Assembly (NCBI GenBank): GCA_030427505.1 | Contig: JAUICH010000005.1 | Location: forward strand, 237,384-301,383 | DNA: 64,000 nucleotides | From: Verrucomicrobiia bacterium | Lineage (GTDB): Bacteria; Verrucomicrobiota; Verrucomicrobiia; Verrucomicrobiales; DEV007 | Direction: 5' to 3' | Shown: piece after piece, positions 35,936 to 45,197 of the stretch | Numbering within the stretch: the stretch's first letter is position 1 | How the letters are laid out: every line of letters starts with the position of its first letter | Notes under the pieces: generated by a model | What the model was told of the DNA's origin: nothing | The model's database searches: none | What the model saw: the letters and a program-made list of their open reading frames with translations, nothing else | Translations under genes and position numbers: made by a program

Positions 35936-37873
35936 ATGGAACTTAAGAAAGATCTTCAGGGATCGCTCCTGGTACAAGTCATAGGGGCAGTGGTGATCTT
36001 CATTGCCGTTGCCGTGCTGGCCGGTTGGGTTTTTCAAGTCGCGGCGCTGACCAGCCTTGGGCCGGGTTTGGCGACCATGAAAGTCAACACCGCGCTCTGC
36101 TTCATTCTGGCGGCGACCTCCATGATCCTGTTGTGCCGCCTCGACATATCCGCGCTCACGCGCTGGGTCTCGTTCGGCTGTTTGATCTTGTTGGGATTTG
36201 TCGCCCTGCTGACGCTGATACAGGACGGCTTCGGCATTCGCCTGGGAATTGACGAACTGTTCCTGGCCGACTGGCAGGCCAGCAAAGAGCGGACCTTTCA
36301 CCCCGGGCGCATGTCCGTGGCTACCGCTTTTAATTTTCTCCTTGTCTCGGCCGCCCTGGCCCTGCTTTGGCTGCGAAGAGCTGCCGCGGCCCAATGGGTG
36401 GCGCTCGTCTCGGGCTCGCTCTGCTTTTTTGCCCTGACCGGCTACCTCTACGGCGTGAGTGACCTGTACCAGATTCCCGCTTTCTCCAGCATGGCGGCAC
36501 ACACGGCGGGAGGCATCCTGCTTCTTTCGATCGGCATCATGCTGGTTCGCCCTGGCGAGGGCTTCGTGAGCCTCTTTTTCAGAGCCGAGCCCGGCAGCCA
36601 GTTGGTTTGCCGGGTTCTGTTGCCACTTGTGATTCTGACCGTATTGGCTGGCGCTGTCATTTCCTGGTCCGAAGCCAACCAGCACTTGGGAGCCCAGATC
36701 GGTGTCGGCTTGCTGGTCACGTTTGTCATCGTCCTGAGCTCGGTGGCTATTTGGATCTATGCCCGGCATTTGAACGAGGCCGCCCGTCAACTCAGGCAGT
36801 TTCACAAGGAGAATACTGACCTGCGTACTGCTTTGGACGATCACGCCATCGTAGCCATCACCGATCCCGAGGGGAAGATCACCTACGTGAACGACAAGTT
36901 CTGCACCATCTCGAAATACGCCAAAGAAGAACTGATCGGAAAAGACCACCGCATTGTGAATTCCGGACAGCATTCGAAGGAGTTTTTTCAAGATCTCTGG
37001 ACCACCATTGAGAGCGGCCAAGTCTGGCAAGGAGAGATTCGGAACCGGGCGAAAGACGGCTGCGACTACTGGGTGGCCACCACCATCGTGCCCTTCCTGG
37101 ATGACGGCGGAAAGCCTGCCCAATATGTGGCCATTCGGGCCGACATCACGGCGCTCAAGAACGCCCAGGAAGCCATAGAGAAGCAGGCCTCGGAACTGGC
37201 CCGGTCTAACAGGGATCTGGAGCAGTTCGCCTATGTGGCCTCTCACGATTTGCAGGAACCGCTGAGGGCCGTGGCGGGTTGCGTGCGGATTCTGCAACGG
37301 CGGTACGAAGGTGAACTGGACGAACCCGCGGACGAACTGATCGGCCACGTTGTGGACGGAGCCAGCCGCATGCAGGCAATCATCGAAGGGCTGCTGGCTC
37401 TCTCCCGCGTGGGAACGCGTGGCGGCGAGATGACGCCAGTGAGTTCCACAGAGGCGGTTCAAAACGCGCTGAGGAATCTAGATTCAACCATTCAGGACAG
37501 TGGGGCCGAAATTACCATGGACGAACTACCCATTCTCCAAGCAGACCCGGTTCAACTGACGCTTCTTTTCCAGAACCTGATCGGAAATGCGATCAAATTC
37601 CGCGGAGACCAGCCGCCGCGAATTCACATTGGCGCGGAGCGGAGCGGGGCATGCTGGTCCGTGTCAGTGAAGGACAATGGAATTGGGATCGATCCGCGGT
37701 ATTTCGAACGGATATTCGTCATCTTTCAGCGTCTGCATACCCGCGCGGAATATCCCGGTACGGGTATCGGACTCGCCATCTGTCAGCGGATCATGGAGAG
37801 GCATGGCGGAACGATTTCAGTGGAATCCACTGGGGGTAAAGGATCGGTTTTTCGCTGTTCTTTTCCAGCATAG
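35936..37873 (+). CDS. Membrane-bound PAS sensor histidine kinase
   Basis: ATG 35936 follows a TTG codon in frame. Roughly eight hydrophobic segments fill residues 10-270 (MASE-like sensor region, family not identified). A PAS domain follows (ALDDHAIVAITDPEGKITYVND, then DITALKNAQEAI). The HisKA domain has the phospho-acceptor in ASHDLQEPLR. The HATPase domain has N box NLIGNAIKF, G1 DNGIGID and G2 GTGIGLAI. It resembles phytochrome-like orphan kinases that lack a fused receiver. No response regulator is adjacent, so its partner must be elsewhere. Confidence 0.9.
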   Translation: MELKKDLQGSLLVQVIGAVVIFIAVAVLAGWVFQVAALTSLGPGLATMKVNTALCFILAATSMILLCRLDISALTRWVSFGCLILLGFVALLTLIQDGFGIRLGIDELFLADWQASKERTFHPGRMSVATAFNFLLVSAALALLWLRRAAAAQWVALVSGSLCFFALTGYLYGVSDLYQIPAFSSMAAHTAGGILLLSIGIMLVRPGEGFVSLFFRAEPGSQLVCRVLLPLVILTVLAGAVISWSEANQHLGAQIGVGLLVTFVIVLSSVAIWIYARHLNEAARQLRQFHKENTDLRTALDDHAIVAITDPEGKITYVNDKFCTISKYAKEELIGKDHRIVNSGQHSKEFFQDLWTTIESGQVWQGEIRNRAKDGCDYWVATTIVPFLDDGGKPAQYVAIRADITALKNAQEAIEKQASELARSNRDLEQFAYVASHDLQEPLRAVAGCVRILQRRYEGELDEPADELIGHVVDGASRMQAIIEGLLALSRVGTRGGEMTPVSSTEAVQNALRNLDSTIQDSGAEITMDELPILQADPVQLTLLFQNLIGNAIKFRGDQPPRIHIGAERSGACWSVSVKDNGIGIDPRYFERIFVIFQRLHTRAEYPGTGIGLAICQRIMERHGGTISVESTGGKGSVFRCSFPA

Positions 37874-37969
37874 AGACCCAATCGTAGGCTCCCCGGCTTG
37901 GCAGAGGGGGGCCAATAGAGTTAGACTCATGGTCGAAGATCTTTTCGCAGATCGGTCGGGTATCGGAGC

Positions 37970-38000
37970 AGAAAAGGAAGCCTCCAGCTCTGCGGGAGGC
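37970..38000 (-). terminator. Terminator of the hyp operon
   Basis: On the minus strand, GCCTCC (38000-37995) and GGAGGC (37985-37980) form a stem with a 9-base loop, followed by the T-rich TTCCTTTTC tract. It lies 20 bp downstream of the hypA stop codon and marks the end of the minus-strand operon. Confidence 0.6.
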
Positions 38001-38020
38001 GCATTGCTCTGGTCTCGTTC

Positions 38021-38404
38021 TCAACGCGCGGCGTCGTCTCCGGCCGGGGTCTCGATCCCAGTCCCCGACATTTCCACGGCGCGGATCTGGAGTTCCTGGC
38101 CAGAGAGGATGACGGGCGTCCACTCATTGCAGACCGGGCAGCGGAGCCGGTCGATGGATGGGAGGGTGCGATCTTCATCGCACTTCGGACAGTGGGCCAC
38201 GATCGGAATCTCATTGATCTCCAGCCTGGAACCCGCGAGGCGGGAGTGTTCCGTGGCGAGATCCCAGGCGAACTCCAGGGCGTCCGGCACCACCCCGGAG
38301 AGCACGCCGACATCCAAACGTACCGACAGAATACGGCCGGACTGGTCTGCGAGATCCGTTTCCAGTATCTCCACGATTTGGGTGGCGATGGACAGCTCGT
38401 GCAT
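38021..38404 (-). CDS. hypA: Hydrogenase nickel-insertion protein HypA
   Basis: The 127-aa product begins MHELSIATQIVEI; His2 is the conserved nickel ligand. The zinc site is CPKC...CPVC at about residues 72-93. It acts with HypB and SlyD to deliver Ni to the [NiFe]-hydrogenase large subunit. It is the last gene of the operon, 23 bp after hypE. The C-terminal tail past the zinc domain (GTGIETPAGDDAAR) is slightly longer than usual. Confidence 0.93.
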   Translation of the reverse strand: MHELSIATQIVEILETDLADQSGRILSVRLDVGVLSGVVPDALEFAWDLATEHSRLAGSRLEINEIPIVAHCPKCDEDRTLPSIDRLRCPVCNEWTPVILSGQELQIRAVEMSGTGIETPAGDDAAR

Positions 38405-38427
38405 ACCATGAAAGCTGGGAAAACAGA

Positions 38428-39528
38428 CTAGCAGATGCGCGGTAGCTGTTCGCCCGAGAGCATGTCCACGACGCGTTCGCCGCCGACGCGGGTACGCATG
38501 GTGACCATTCCGGGATGGTTGGCGACGATCTCCCCGATGATCGCGGATTGCCGGCCCAGGGGATGGTGCCGCATCGCGGACAGGACGGTCTCCGCGTGGC
38601 CGGGGGGAACGATGGCGATGAGCTTTCCTTCGTTGGCCACGTGTAGCGGATCCAGCCCGAGGATCTCGCAGGCCCCCCGGACCTGTTCGTTGATGGGGAG
38701 GGTGTCTTCCCGCAGCAAGACGCCGGCCCTGGCCTGTACCGCGATCTCGTTCAGGGCGCTGGTCAGGCCGCCTCGGGTGGGATCGCGCAGGACGTGAACG
38801 CCGGGGCAGACGTCCAGGATGACATCCACCAGCCCGTTGAGCGGGGCGGTGTCGCTGAGGACTTCGGTTTCAAACTCCAGCCCGTCGCGAACCGACATGA
38901 TGGCGATGCCGTGGGTGGCGATCTCTCCGCTGACGATGATCTGGTCGCCCGGCTCGGCGCGCCGCGGGTGAATGTCCACACCTTTACGAATAAGACCGAC
39001 ACCGGAGGTGTTGATGAAGATCTGGTCGCCCTTGCCGCGATCCACTACCTTCGTATCGCCGGTCACGAGCTTCACTCCGGCTTCGGCGGCGGCTTCTTTC
39101 ATGGACTGGACGATGCGGAAGAAGTCCTTCATGAGAAAACCTTCCTCCAGAATGAAGGCCACGGACAGGTAGAGCGGCTGGGCTCCGCACATGGCGATGT
39201 CGTTGACGGTGCCGTGAACGGCTAGTTTCCCGATATCGCCGCCGGGAAAGAAGACTGGTTTAACGACAAAGCTGTCCGTGCTGAAGGCGAGCCTTTGGCC
39301 GCCGATGGGGAGCGTGGCGCCGTCGTGGAGGGGGTCCAGCAAGCTGTTGCTGAAATGCGGGGCAATAATGCGCTCGATCAGTTGGTGAGTAAGCTTCCCT
39401 CCGCTGCCGTGACCAAGCACGATTTCCTGGTGATCCGATATGGGTAGAGGACAGGAGGCATCGGCGAAAGAAACGCCGGGCTGGGTGTCGCCAGGAGAGG
39501 AATGGGGGCGGGAAGACATACCGGACAA
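38428..39528 (-). CDS. hypE: Hydrogenase maturation factor HypE
   Basis: The 366-aa product is a PurM/AIR-synthase-family protein with IVLGHGSGGKLTHQLI near the N-terminus, DGATLPI, and the hallmark C-terminal PRIC. The terminal Cys receives the carbamoyl group from HypF and is dehydrated to thiocyanate, the CN source for the Fe site. An N-terminal extension of about 30 residues precedes the conserved HGSGG, so a later start is possible. It lies 21 bp downstream of hypD. A decayed copy of its 3' end sits at 10787-10998. Confidence 0.93.
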   Translation of the reverse strand: MSGMSSRPHSSPGDTQPGVSFADASCPLPISDHQEIVLGHGSGGKLTHQLIERIIAPHFSNSLLDPLHDGATLPIGGQRLAFSTDSFVVKPVFFPGGDIGKLAVHGTVNDIAMCGAQPLYLSVAFILEEGFLMKDFFRIVQSMKEAAAEAGVKLVTGDTKVVDRGKGDQIFINTSGVGLIRKGVDIHPRRAEPGDQIIVSGEIATHGIAIMSVRDGLEFETEVLSDTAPLNGLVDVILDVCPGVHVLRDPTRGGLTSALNEIAVQARAGVLLREDTLPINEQVRGACEILGLDPLHVANEGKLIAIVPPGHAETVLSAMRHHPLGRQSAIIGEIVANHPGMVTMRTRVGGERVVDMLSGEQLPRIC

Positions 39529-39549
39529 GAATGGGGCAACTCAGGAATC

Positions 39550-40695
39550 TCAGACACCGGCCAGGTCATGAGGGGCCGCACTTTCGCTTTGCGAATTCCG
39601 CCTCGCCTCCAGGTGGCGGCCATAGGCAAAATAGGCGGCACAAGCGCCTTCCGCTGAAACCATGGTGGCGCCCAGGGGATGGTCCGGCGTGCACTGTTTG
39701 CCGAAAGCGGGGCATTGATGAGGCTTCTTGATGCCGCGAAGGATCTCGCCGCTGATGCAGACCGTGGATTCCTGGGTATCGATCTCTTCCACTTGGAACA
39801 GGCGTTCCGCGTCATGGGCGTGAAATTCGGGCCGGAGCCGGTAACCGCTGGCGGGAATGGAACCCACGCCGCGCCACTTGTGGCCGCGGATTTCAAAAAC
39901 TTGGCGCACGAGATCTTGCGCAGCGGGATTGCCCTCCCGCCGGACCACGCGGGGATACTGGTTTTCGACCTTGGCGCGGCCTTCTTCCAATTGGCGCAGC
40001 GCCATGAGCGTGCCCTGGAGAAGGTCGAGCGGTTCGAAGCCAGTGATGACAATGGGAACATGGTATTTCTCCGCGAGAGGCTCGTATTCCTTGTAACCCA
40101 TGACGGTGCAGACATGGCCGGGGCCGAGAAAGGCCTGCACGCGGTTCTCGGGTGCTTCCAGGATGGCGGAAATGGCTGGCGGCACCAGCACATGGGAAAC
40201 GAGGACGGAGAAATTCGTGATGCCCTGCTTGTGGGCCTGCCAGACACTCATGGCATTGGCGGGGGCAGTGGTTTCAAACCCGATGGCAAAAAAGACGACC
40301 TGCCTGTCCGGGTTCTCGCGCGCGATCTTTAAGCAATCGATCGGCGAATAAACCACGCGGACATCGGCCCCCCGGGACTTAAAGACGAGCAAGTCTGCTT
40401 CCGACCCCGGAACGCGCAGCATATCCCCGAAAGAGCAGAAGATAACCTTGTCCCGTTGGGCGATGGCGTGCGCCTTGTCGATCATTTCGAGGGAGGTCAC
40501 GCAGACAGGGCAGCCGGGGCCGTGGACCAGCTCGACGGTCTCGGGCAGGAGGCGGTCGATACCATATTTGACGATGCTGTGCGTCTGTCCGCCGCAGACT
40601 TCCATCAATACCCAGGGCCGGGTGACAATCCGGTGGATCTCCGAGACGATCTTTTTGGCGAGGGCTTCGTCGCGATATTCATCGAGATATTTCAT
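39550..40695 (-). CDS. hypD: Hydrogenase maturation scaffold HypD
   Basis: The 381-aa product has [21 protein letters not shown], and a C-terminal Cys cluster for the [4Fe-4S] centre. With HypC it assembles the Fe(CN)2CO unit. Its ATG overlaps the hypC stop by four bases, showing tight coupling. Confidence 0.95.
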   Translation of the reverse strand: MKYLDEYRDEALAKKIVSEIHRIVTRPWVLMEVCGGQTHSIVKYGIDRLLPETVELVHGPGCPVCVTSLEMIDKAHAIAQRDKVIFCSFGDMLRVPGSEADLLVFKSRGADVRVVYSPIDCLKIARENPDRQVVFFAIGFETTAPANAMSVWQAHKQGITNFSVLVSHVLVPPAISAILEAPENRVQAFLGPGHVCTVMGYKEYEPLAEKYHVPIVITGFEPLDLLQGTLMALRQLEEGRAKVENQYPRVVRREGNPAAQDLVRQVFEIRGHKWRGVGSIPASGYRLRPEFHAHDAERLFQVEEIDTQESTVCISGEILRGIKKPHQCPAFGKQCTPDHPLGATMVSAEGACAAYFAYGRHLEARRNSQSESAAPHDLAGV

Positions 40696-40988
40696 GGCGC
40701 AACGTTCCCGTTAATCTGGGTAGAGGACTCCGGTGAGGGATCGAGATCCTCCAGTTCGTCCAGCTGGCTCAAGTTCTTGAGAGCCTCATAGGTTTTCTCG
40801 GCTTCCCTTTCGTCCACGATGCCCAGCGCAAAGCCGACATGGACGAGCACATAGTCCCCGGACTGAGCCTCGGGTGTGTATTCGAGGCAGATTTGCTTGA
40901 TGATGCCGCCGAAATTCGTGCGTGCCAAGCGCACGCCATATTCATCCTGCGTGATGTCGATGATCTTACCGGGAATGGCCAGGCACAT
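40692..40988 (-). CDS. hypC: Hydrogenase chaperone HypC
   Basis: Begins [12 protein letters not shown], the invariant start of HypC/HybG whose Cys2 binds iron together with HypD. At 98 aa it is longer than the usual 75-85, with an acidic tail ([13 protein letters not shown]). About 210 bases of non-coding sequence separate it from hypF upstream, so it may also have its own promoter. Confidence 0.95.
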   Translation of the reverse strand: MCLAIPGKIIDITQDEYGVRLARTNFGGIIKQICLEYTPEAQSGDYVLVHVGFALGIVDEREAEKTYEALKNLSQLDELEDLDPSPESSTQINGNVAP

Positions 40989-41200
40989 GGGGGAGATCCT
41001 CCTTGGTTTCTGATGGTTGGATCTTAATCAACACCCCGCCGTCGCACAAGAGAACCCGGTCGCCTTCACAGGCTTAGAGGGCAAGATTGAGCCATGCGCA
41101 AGGCATTGTCGTTCCGGCTCGGCTAGGATGCCGCTTCCTCGCGGATGGCCTGGTAAACGATCTTCGGCTTTTCGGGGTCAGAATTTCGTCTCCCGCGGGT

Positions 41201-43522
41201 TCATCGTGTTGTTCTGAGAAAGCCAGAGGGTTCGTTGAGAGGATCAAGTGGCTGCTGACCCATGGACTGAGCCACGGCCGCGATCTGGCCGAGGGCAATG
41301 CCTCCATCATTCGGAGGCACGCGCTGGTGCCAGGCCGGGCGGAACCCTTCCTCCCGGAGGCGCTGAACGAGGCGCTCGGTCAGGTAGCGGTTCTGGAAAC
41401 ACCCCCCCGTGAGAACCACCTGCCTCAGCCCGGCACGCTGGGTGACGGCGACGGCCGCTTCCACCAGTCCATTGTGAAAACGGGCGGACATGACGCCGGG
41501 GGAAACGCCCAGCTGGAGATCGCGCTGGATCTCCCACAATACCGGCTCCCAATCGACGACGATGGGATCGTCGCCCTTGAGATCGAAGGTATAGGCATCG
41601 GAGACCCGGTGGTCTATCGCGAACTCCAGTTCCATGGCGGCCTGCCCCTCAAAGCTCACCCTCTGACGGATGCCAAGGAGTGAAGCGACCGCGTCAAAAA
41701 GCCGGCCCGCGCTGGAAGTGAGCGGCGCATTTAGCTGGCGGGCCAGCGCCTGGCGAATGAGGGAGAGTTCCCGGCTTTCGAAGTGGCTCAGGGGCGCCCG
41801 TTCGGGCTGGTCAAAGAGGGCTTCCCCGGAAAGTTCGAAGAACAGGCCCAGAGCACAACGCCGGGGCTCGCGAATGGCGGTCTCTCCACCCGGGAGGCGG
41901 AAGGGGCGAAAATGAGCCGCCCGTGTGAAGGGCGTTCCGTCCGCGATGAGAAACTCGCCACCCCAGATGGTACCGTCCGTCCCGTAGCCGGTGCCGTCCC
42001 AGGAAATGCCGAGAACCGGGGGCTCCAGTTCGTTTTCCGCCATGCAGGCGGCGACGTGGGCGAAGTGGTGCTGAACGGGAAGGGCTTTGGGGCGCAGAGT
42101 CTTGGCGAACTTGGTGGACAGGTACTCCGGGTGAAGGTCGCAGGCGATGGCTTCCGGAGTAGCGCCGTAGAGAGCCTGGAGATCCTGGCAGACACGCTGG
42201 AAGGCCTCGTATGCCATGGGAGAGTCGAGATCGCCGATGTGCTGGCTGATGAAAGTCTCCGCGCCGATGTTCAAGGCGACGGTGTTCTTCAGGTGAGCGC
42301 CCGTCGCGAGGATGGTGGGCGCTGGCGCGGACGCATGAATAGGGAGAGGCGCGTAGCCGCGGGCCCGGCGGAGGATCTGTTCGCGCCCGGCGACAACACG
42401 GGCGACCGAATCGTCCACATGACGAACGATGGGGCGATCGTGAGCCAGAAAGCCGTCAGCGATGCCACTGAGCCGGTGGACCGCTTCGCCGTTGTCGATG
42501 CAGATGGGCTCTCCGGAGAGATTTCCGCTGGTGGCCACCACTGGAAAGCCGAGTTCCCGCATGAGGAGGTGGTGCAGCGGGGTACTGGGAAGCATAACCC
42601 CTAAAATGGGATTCCTGGGGGCGACGGCCCTGGCGATGCCGTCATTCTCCGAATCAAGGCGCCGGGCGAGAACGATGGGGGCTTCCACGGCGGTTAACAG
42701 GCGCGTCTCCTGCTCGGAGAGATGGCAGAGCGCTTGTCCGCTGGTGAGGTCCGGCACCATGAGCGCGAATGGCTTTTCCTCCCGGTGCTTCCGGTGGCGC
42801 AAGCGTTGCACGGCTTCTTCATTCCTGGCATCCGCAATGAGCTGAAACCCGCCGAGCCCCTTCAGGGCGACAATCTTTCCGGCCCGAATCGCTTCGGCGG
42901 TCCGTAGAAGCGCGTCATGATGTTCGGGTCCCGGTTCTCCGGGGGCGCCGAACCACTGGAGGCGCGGACCACAGCCGGGGCAGGCGTTGGGCTGGGCATG
43001 AAAGCGGCGGTTGCGCGGGTCGCGGTACTCTGCCTCGCAGGCGGGACACATCCGGAAAGCTTCCATGGATGTGTTAGGGCGGTCGTAGGGCAGGGCCTTC
43101 AGAATGCTGTAGCGGGGGCCACAGTTCGTGCAGTTGGTAAAGGGGTAATGATAGCGGCGATCAGCCGGGTCGAAGATCTCTGCCAGACATTCCGCGCAGG
43201 TGGCAATGTCCGGCGGAATGAGAGTCGTCTTGGAGCCGGAATCGTCACTCTCGCGAATCTCGAAAGAATCATAGCCCCGCGGCTCCAGGAAAGACGTTTC
43301 CAGGCTGAAGATGACGGCGCGGGGGGGCTTCTCCTCATTGACGCGGCGCAGGAAATCATCGATGCGGGAGCGCGCGCCTTCCACCTCAATGAAAACGCCG
43401 TGGCTGGAATTGAGCACCCAGCCGCTGAGGTCCAACTCTTCGGCTAAGCGAAAGACGAAGGGCCGGAATCCCACGCCTTGGACGGCTCCGCGGATGACAG
43501 TTCTTGCGCGTTCGGTCCTCAC
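41201..43522 (-). CDS. hypF: Carbamoyltransferase HypF
   Basis: The 773-aa product starts at GTG 43522. Domain order is the family's: acylphosphatase (IRGAVQGVGFRPFVFRLA) and two zinc fingers (CAEC...CTNC and CPAC...CPGC). Next come a YrdC-like domain (AIRAGKIVALKGLGGFQLIA) and a Kae1-like carbamoyltransferase domain (QHHFAHVAACMAEN, ISWDGTGYGTDGTIWGGE, VVLTGGCFQN). It makes the carbamoyl group for HypE from carbamoyl phosphate and ATP. hypB is not found next to it. Confidence 0.95.
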   Translation of the reverse strand: MRTERARTVIRGAVQGVGFRPFVFRLAEELDLSGWVLNSSHGVFIEVEGARSRIDDFLRRVNEEKPPRAVIFSLETSFLEPRGYDSFEIRESDDSGSKTTLIPPDIATCAECLAEIFDPADRRYHYPFTNCTNCGPRYSILKALPYDRPNTSMEAFRMCPACEAEYRDPRNRRFHAQPNACPGCGPRLQWFGAPGEPGPEHHDALLRTAEAIRAGKIVALKGLGGFQLIADARNEEAVQRLRHRKHREEKPFALMVPDLTSGQALCHLSEQETRLLTAVEAPIVLARRLDSENDGIARAVAPRNPILGVMLPSTPLHHLLMRELGFPVVATSGNLSGEPICIDNGEAVHRLSGIADGFLAHDRPIVRHVDDSVARVVAGREQILRRARGYAPLPIHASAPAPTILATGAHLKNTVALNIGAETFISQHIGDLDSPMAYEAFQRVCQDLQALYGATPEAIACDLHPEYLSTKFAKTLRPKALPVQHHFAHVAACMAENELEPPVLGISWDGTGYGTDGTIWGGEFLIADGTPFTRAAHFRPFRLPGGETAIREPRRCALGLFFELSGEALFDQPERAPLSHFESRELSLIRQALARQLNAPLTSSAGRLFDAVASLLGIRQRVSFEGQAAMELEFAIDHRVSDAYTFDLKGDDPIVVDWEPVLWEIQRDLQLGVSPGVMSARFHNGLVEAAVAVTQRAGLRQVVLTGGCFQNRYLTERLVQRLREEGFRPAWHQRVPPNDGGIALGQIAAVAQSMGQQPLDPLNEPSGFLRTTR

Positions 43523-43528
43523 GACAAT

Positions 43529-43756
43529 TCAGGAAAGGAAGACGCCGAAGAGGATGCCGGCCGCGCGGACAATGGTGGAAAGCCGCGGGCTCTTGGTGAA
43601 GGACACCAGGGTTGCGGGGCTACAGAGCCAGGCGATGGCGGCGGGATGGTCCGTGGAGGTAGCTCCCACTCGGCGGCCAGCCAGGAGATCTTGAGCCGAG
43701 GGTGTGAGGTGTACCAAGTTCATCAGGCCGATGGTTTTGAGCAATGATAGCAACAC
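43529..43756 (-). CDS. Small hypothetical membrane-associated protein upstream of hypF
   Basis: A 75-aa open frame ends 6 bp before the hypF start, on the same strand. It has a hydrophobic N-terminus (MLLSLLKTIGLMNLVHL) and a C-terminal hydrophobic segment (IVRAAGILFGVFLS). No family recognised. Spacing and orientation suggest it leads the hyp operon, but it could be a chance frame. Confidence 0.45.
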   Translation of the reverse strand: MLLSLLKTIGLMNLVHLTPSAQDLLAGRRVGATSTDHPAAIAWLCSPATLVSFTKSPRLSTIVRAAGILFGVFLS

Positions 43757-43976
43757 CAGACTCCAGGGAAAGCCCCGGTCATGGCGGGACCTTTAATACC
43801 TACGTGCCGAAGGACTGAGGATACGAGGTCCGGAAAAACTCCCGGCTGGAAACACCTCACTTTTCCAGACCGCGGCGGTCTGGCGTTCCATCCGGCCAAA
43901 GGTCGTCTACTTCCTTAATCAAACAGGAATCAAAAGAACACGGCCTCAATGGAAGCCATCTACAAGAGGGCTTCTG

Positions 43977-44108
43977 ATGGACAAAGTAATGGGGGTAACG
44001 ATCGCAAAATTACTTAAAGAAATTCGCCGCCTCATCCAATGGCTTGGCGTTCTAGTCGTGTTTGGGTGTCTGGGTTCCTTTCGCTCTTTGAAATATCTAA
44101 CCAAGTGA
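43977..44108 (+). CDS. Possible small membrane peptide, 43 aa
   Basis: ATG 43977 is preceded by AAGAGGG with a six-base spacer, a fair ribosome-binding site. The peptide has a basic amphipathic start (MDKVMGVTIAKLLKEIRRL), a hydrophobic segment (IQWLGVLVVFGCLGSF) and a basic end (RSLKYLTK). That is the layout of single-pass small membrane proteins. It lies alone in the gap between the hyp operon and the hypothetical gene at 44205. No family recognised. Confidence 0.4.
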   Translation: MDKVMGVTIAKLLKEIRRLIQWLGVLVVFGCLGSFRSLKYLTK

Positions 44109-44204
44109 GGTTAGTCGGGAGTTAGTAAAGATCGTCACGAAAGGAAAAGTGAAAGAGGGGAGAAATTCATTGTCTTTCACAGTAAGGTTGGTCAACATGC
44201 GTGC

Positions 44205-45164
44205 GTGGATCACAATGCTGGTCAGGTTCCTTTGGAATCTCATGCTTACGAAGGCTCGACCGGCGTTCCTCCATTTGAGTTTGTTAGAGCCGGCTCGGCT
44301 CAGTTCCGTGAATTGCCGGACTCAAGAAAGGAGGCCTTGCACTCAGCGGTTGGGGAGCGGGCTCAGTTTTTCCTGGCGTGGTCAAGTGTTTGCGGTAGAT
44401 CGTGGCATGCCCTGACCCATGATGAAAGCGGTTGGACGTTGCGGGGCGAAGCGCTTCCCTGCGGCGGATTCAGTGTGCTGATTCCTGAGGGCAGCCGGAT
44501 TTCGCCGGGGGCGATCTCCTTGGCGGACGGCGCGCGAGTCCGGTTTCCCTGCGGCGCGGAGCGGAAGATCGAAGGGGGAAAGATTGAGATCGCGGAAAGC
44601 GCTGCCGAAGCTCCGGGAGCGCTCCGCTTTGTGACGGAGACTCCGCCGTCCTCGCTTCCTTCAATTCGTTACTTTTTCCAGAATGCCCAAGGCAGTCTGG
44701 ACCGGCTCATCTTTCCCGTATTCGAAGAGACCGAAGGCATGCGCGTCCAAGTGACGGCGCATCCGGGGCACTCTCAACCGTATGCTCTGGTGCCCTTCCG
44801 GCTTACCAGCGCGGACCAGTACCAGTCCTGTTTCCGCAACCGCTTCGGCCGAACCGTTCTGCTGACCGTTATTCCAAATGAATCGGGCTACGGATTGCAG
44901 TACGACCCGACCACGGACAGCGGATACATGGTCCTGATAGGCCCCTGGGACTTCGCCGTGGAGGAGAGGACGGTCGACGAAGACGACGTTATTTGCGGCA
45001 TTTCCGGCCTGGAATATCTCCAGGTGAGTTCCGGAGGCCAGATGAAATTCGAGTCTGGAGGCCCTGCCTTTGCCCCGAGCTTTCCATTGGGCAAGGACGG
45101 CAGCTCGAAGGTAGAGCCCCTGCTGATCAGTCAGGCGCCCGGTCGCAGACTTGAGACGTATTGA
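44205..45164 (+). CDS. Hypothetical protein, 319 aa
   Basis: No recognisable family. It starts at a GTG with no clear ribosome-binding site, so the true start may be further downstream. There is no signal peptide or membrane segment. The middle contains beta-rich text (GFSVLIPEGSRISPGAISLA) and the end is well-behaved protein sequence (SGYMVLIGPWDFAVEERTVD). It lies 33 bp upstream of the NTF2-like lipoprotein gene and may be cotranscribed with it. Confidence 0.6.
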   Translation: MDHNAGQVPLESHAYEGSTGVPPFEFVRAGSAQFRELPDSRKEALHSAVGERAQFFLAWSSVCGRSWHALTHDESGWTLRGEALPCGGFSVLIPEGSRISPGAISLADGARVRFPCGAERKIEGGKIEIAESAAEAPGALRFVTETPPSSLPSIRYFFQNAQGSLDRLIFPVFEETEGMRVQVTAHPGHSQPYALVPFRLTSADQYQSCFRNRFGRTVLLTVIPNESGYGLQYDPTTDSGYMVLIGPWDFAVEERTVDEDDVICGISGLEYLQVSSGGQMKFESGGPAFAPSFPLGKDGSSKVEPLLISQAPGRRLETY

Positions 45165-45197
45165 AAACGAGCGCGTTGTTTCTTTTTCTGTTTTCTC

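Noticed and set aside
35894..37462. 522-codon minus-strand open frame
   Set aside because: Antisense to the histidine kinase; no recognisable domains.
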